From contig CAMFTQ010000042.1 of assembly GCA_945988865.1 (NCBI GenBank), positions 1 through 6,285 on the forward strand: a stretch of 6,285 nt of DNA, written 5' to 3'. Every line of letters begins with the position of its first letter. Within the stretch, counting starts at the first letter, position 1. Positions 6,202 to 6,285 of this stretch are shown here, piece after piece. The position numbers were made by a program, and so were the translations under genes. The notes beneath the pieces are model-generated. The model was not told the origin of the DNA. It worked only from the letters and a program-made list of their open reading frames with translations, and made no database searches. Origin of the DNA: an uncultured Anaeromassilibacillus sp. (GTDB lineage: Bacteria > Bacillota > Clostridia > Oscillospirales > Acutalibacteraceae).

Positions 6202-6285
6202 TATCGGCTTTTTATCCTAAGTTCATTATTATGTAGGTTTGTCAATGATTAGTTACACATTAAGAAAAAATAACTTCGCCTGTAT

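Noticed and set aside
6131..6285. Possible promoters in the terminal spacer: + strand TTGAGC (6141) with TATACA (6163), and a reverse-strand TTGACA at 6240-6245
   Set aside because: The + strand pair matches only 4 of 6 at each box. The reverse -35 has no -10 at a usable distance. No gene is visible to receive either one.

Overview
The window looks like chromosomal DNA from a low- to mid-GC, spore-forming Firmicute of the class Clostridia. The evidence is adjacent gpr and spoIIP genes (specific to endospore formers), strong AGGAGG/AGGTGA-type ribosome binding sites, TTG starts and AT-rich spacers. Gene style (acidic Thr/Glu/Gln-rich secreted proteins, a CmpB-like membrane protein) resembles gut Oscillospiraceae/Ruminococcaceae, but the exact lineage is an inference. 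There is no sign of mobile DNA, CRISPR, rRNA or tRNA genes. All six genes lie on the + strand.

Layout: (1) 1-78 is a leader with a good match to a forespore sigma-G promoter and a strong ribosome binding site. (2) gpr (79-963) encodes the protease that degrades small acid-soluble spore proteins at germination. (3) A 59-base spacer with a plausible sigma-E promoter leads to spoIIP (1023-2102), the membrane-anchored cell-wall hydrolase for engulfment. (4) 2155-2754 is an unrecognised 199-residue single-pass membrane protein with a signal peptide, a long acidic Thr/Glu/Gln-rich stalk and a basic tail. (5) 2770-3795 is a CmpB-like (PF06541) five-helix membrane protein with an N-terminal charged coiled-coil extension. 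(6) dusB (3795-4769), a tRNA dihydrouridine synthase, overlaps the previous stop codon by one base. (7) A 50-base spacer with a TATAAT box leads to glyA (4826-6073), serine hydroxymethyltransferase, closed by a strong hairpin terminator. (8) 6131-6285 has no supportable gene.

Functionally, gpr and spoIIP form the sporulation pair known from Bacillus: one acts in the forespore/germinating spore and the other in the mother cell. The two following membrane proteins are tightly spaced and run into dusB, so spoIIP, the 199-residue gene, the CmpB-like gene and dusB could be cotranscribed. glyA appears to have its own promoter and is housekeeping one-carbon metabolism. I do not see a clear new multi-gene system. 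The parts least explained by known biology are the 199-residue stalk protein and the coiled-coil CmpB-like protein next to spoIIP.
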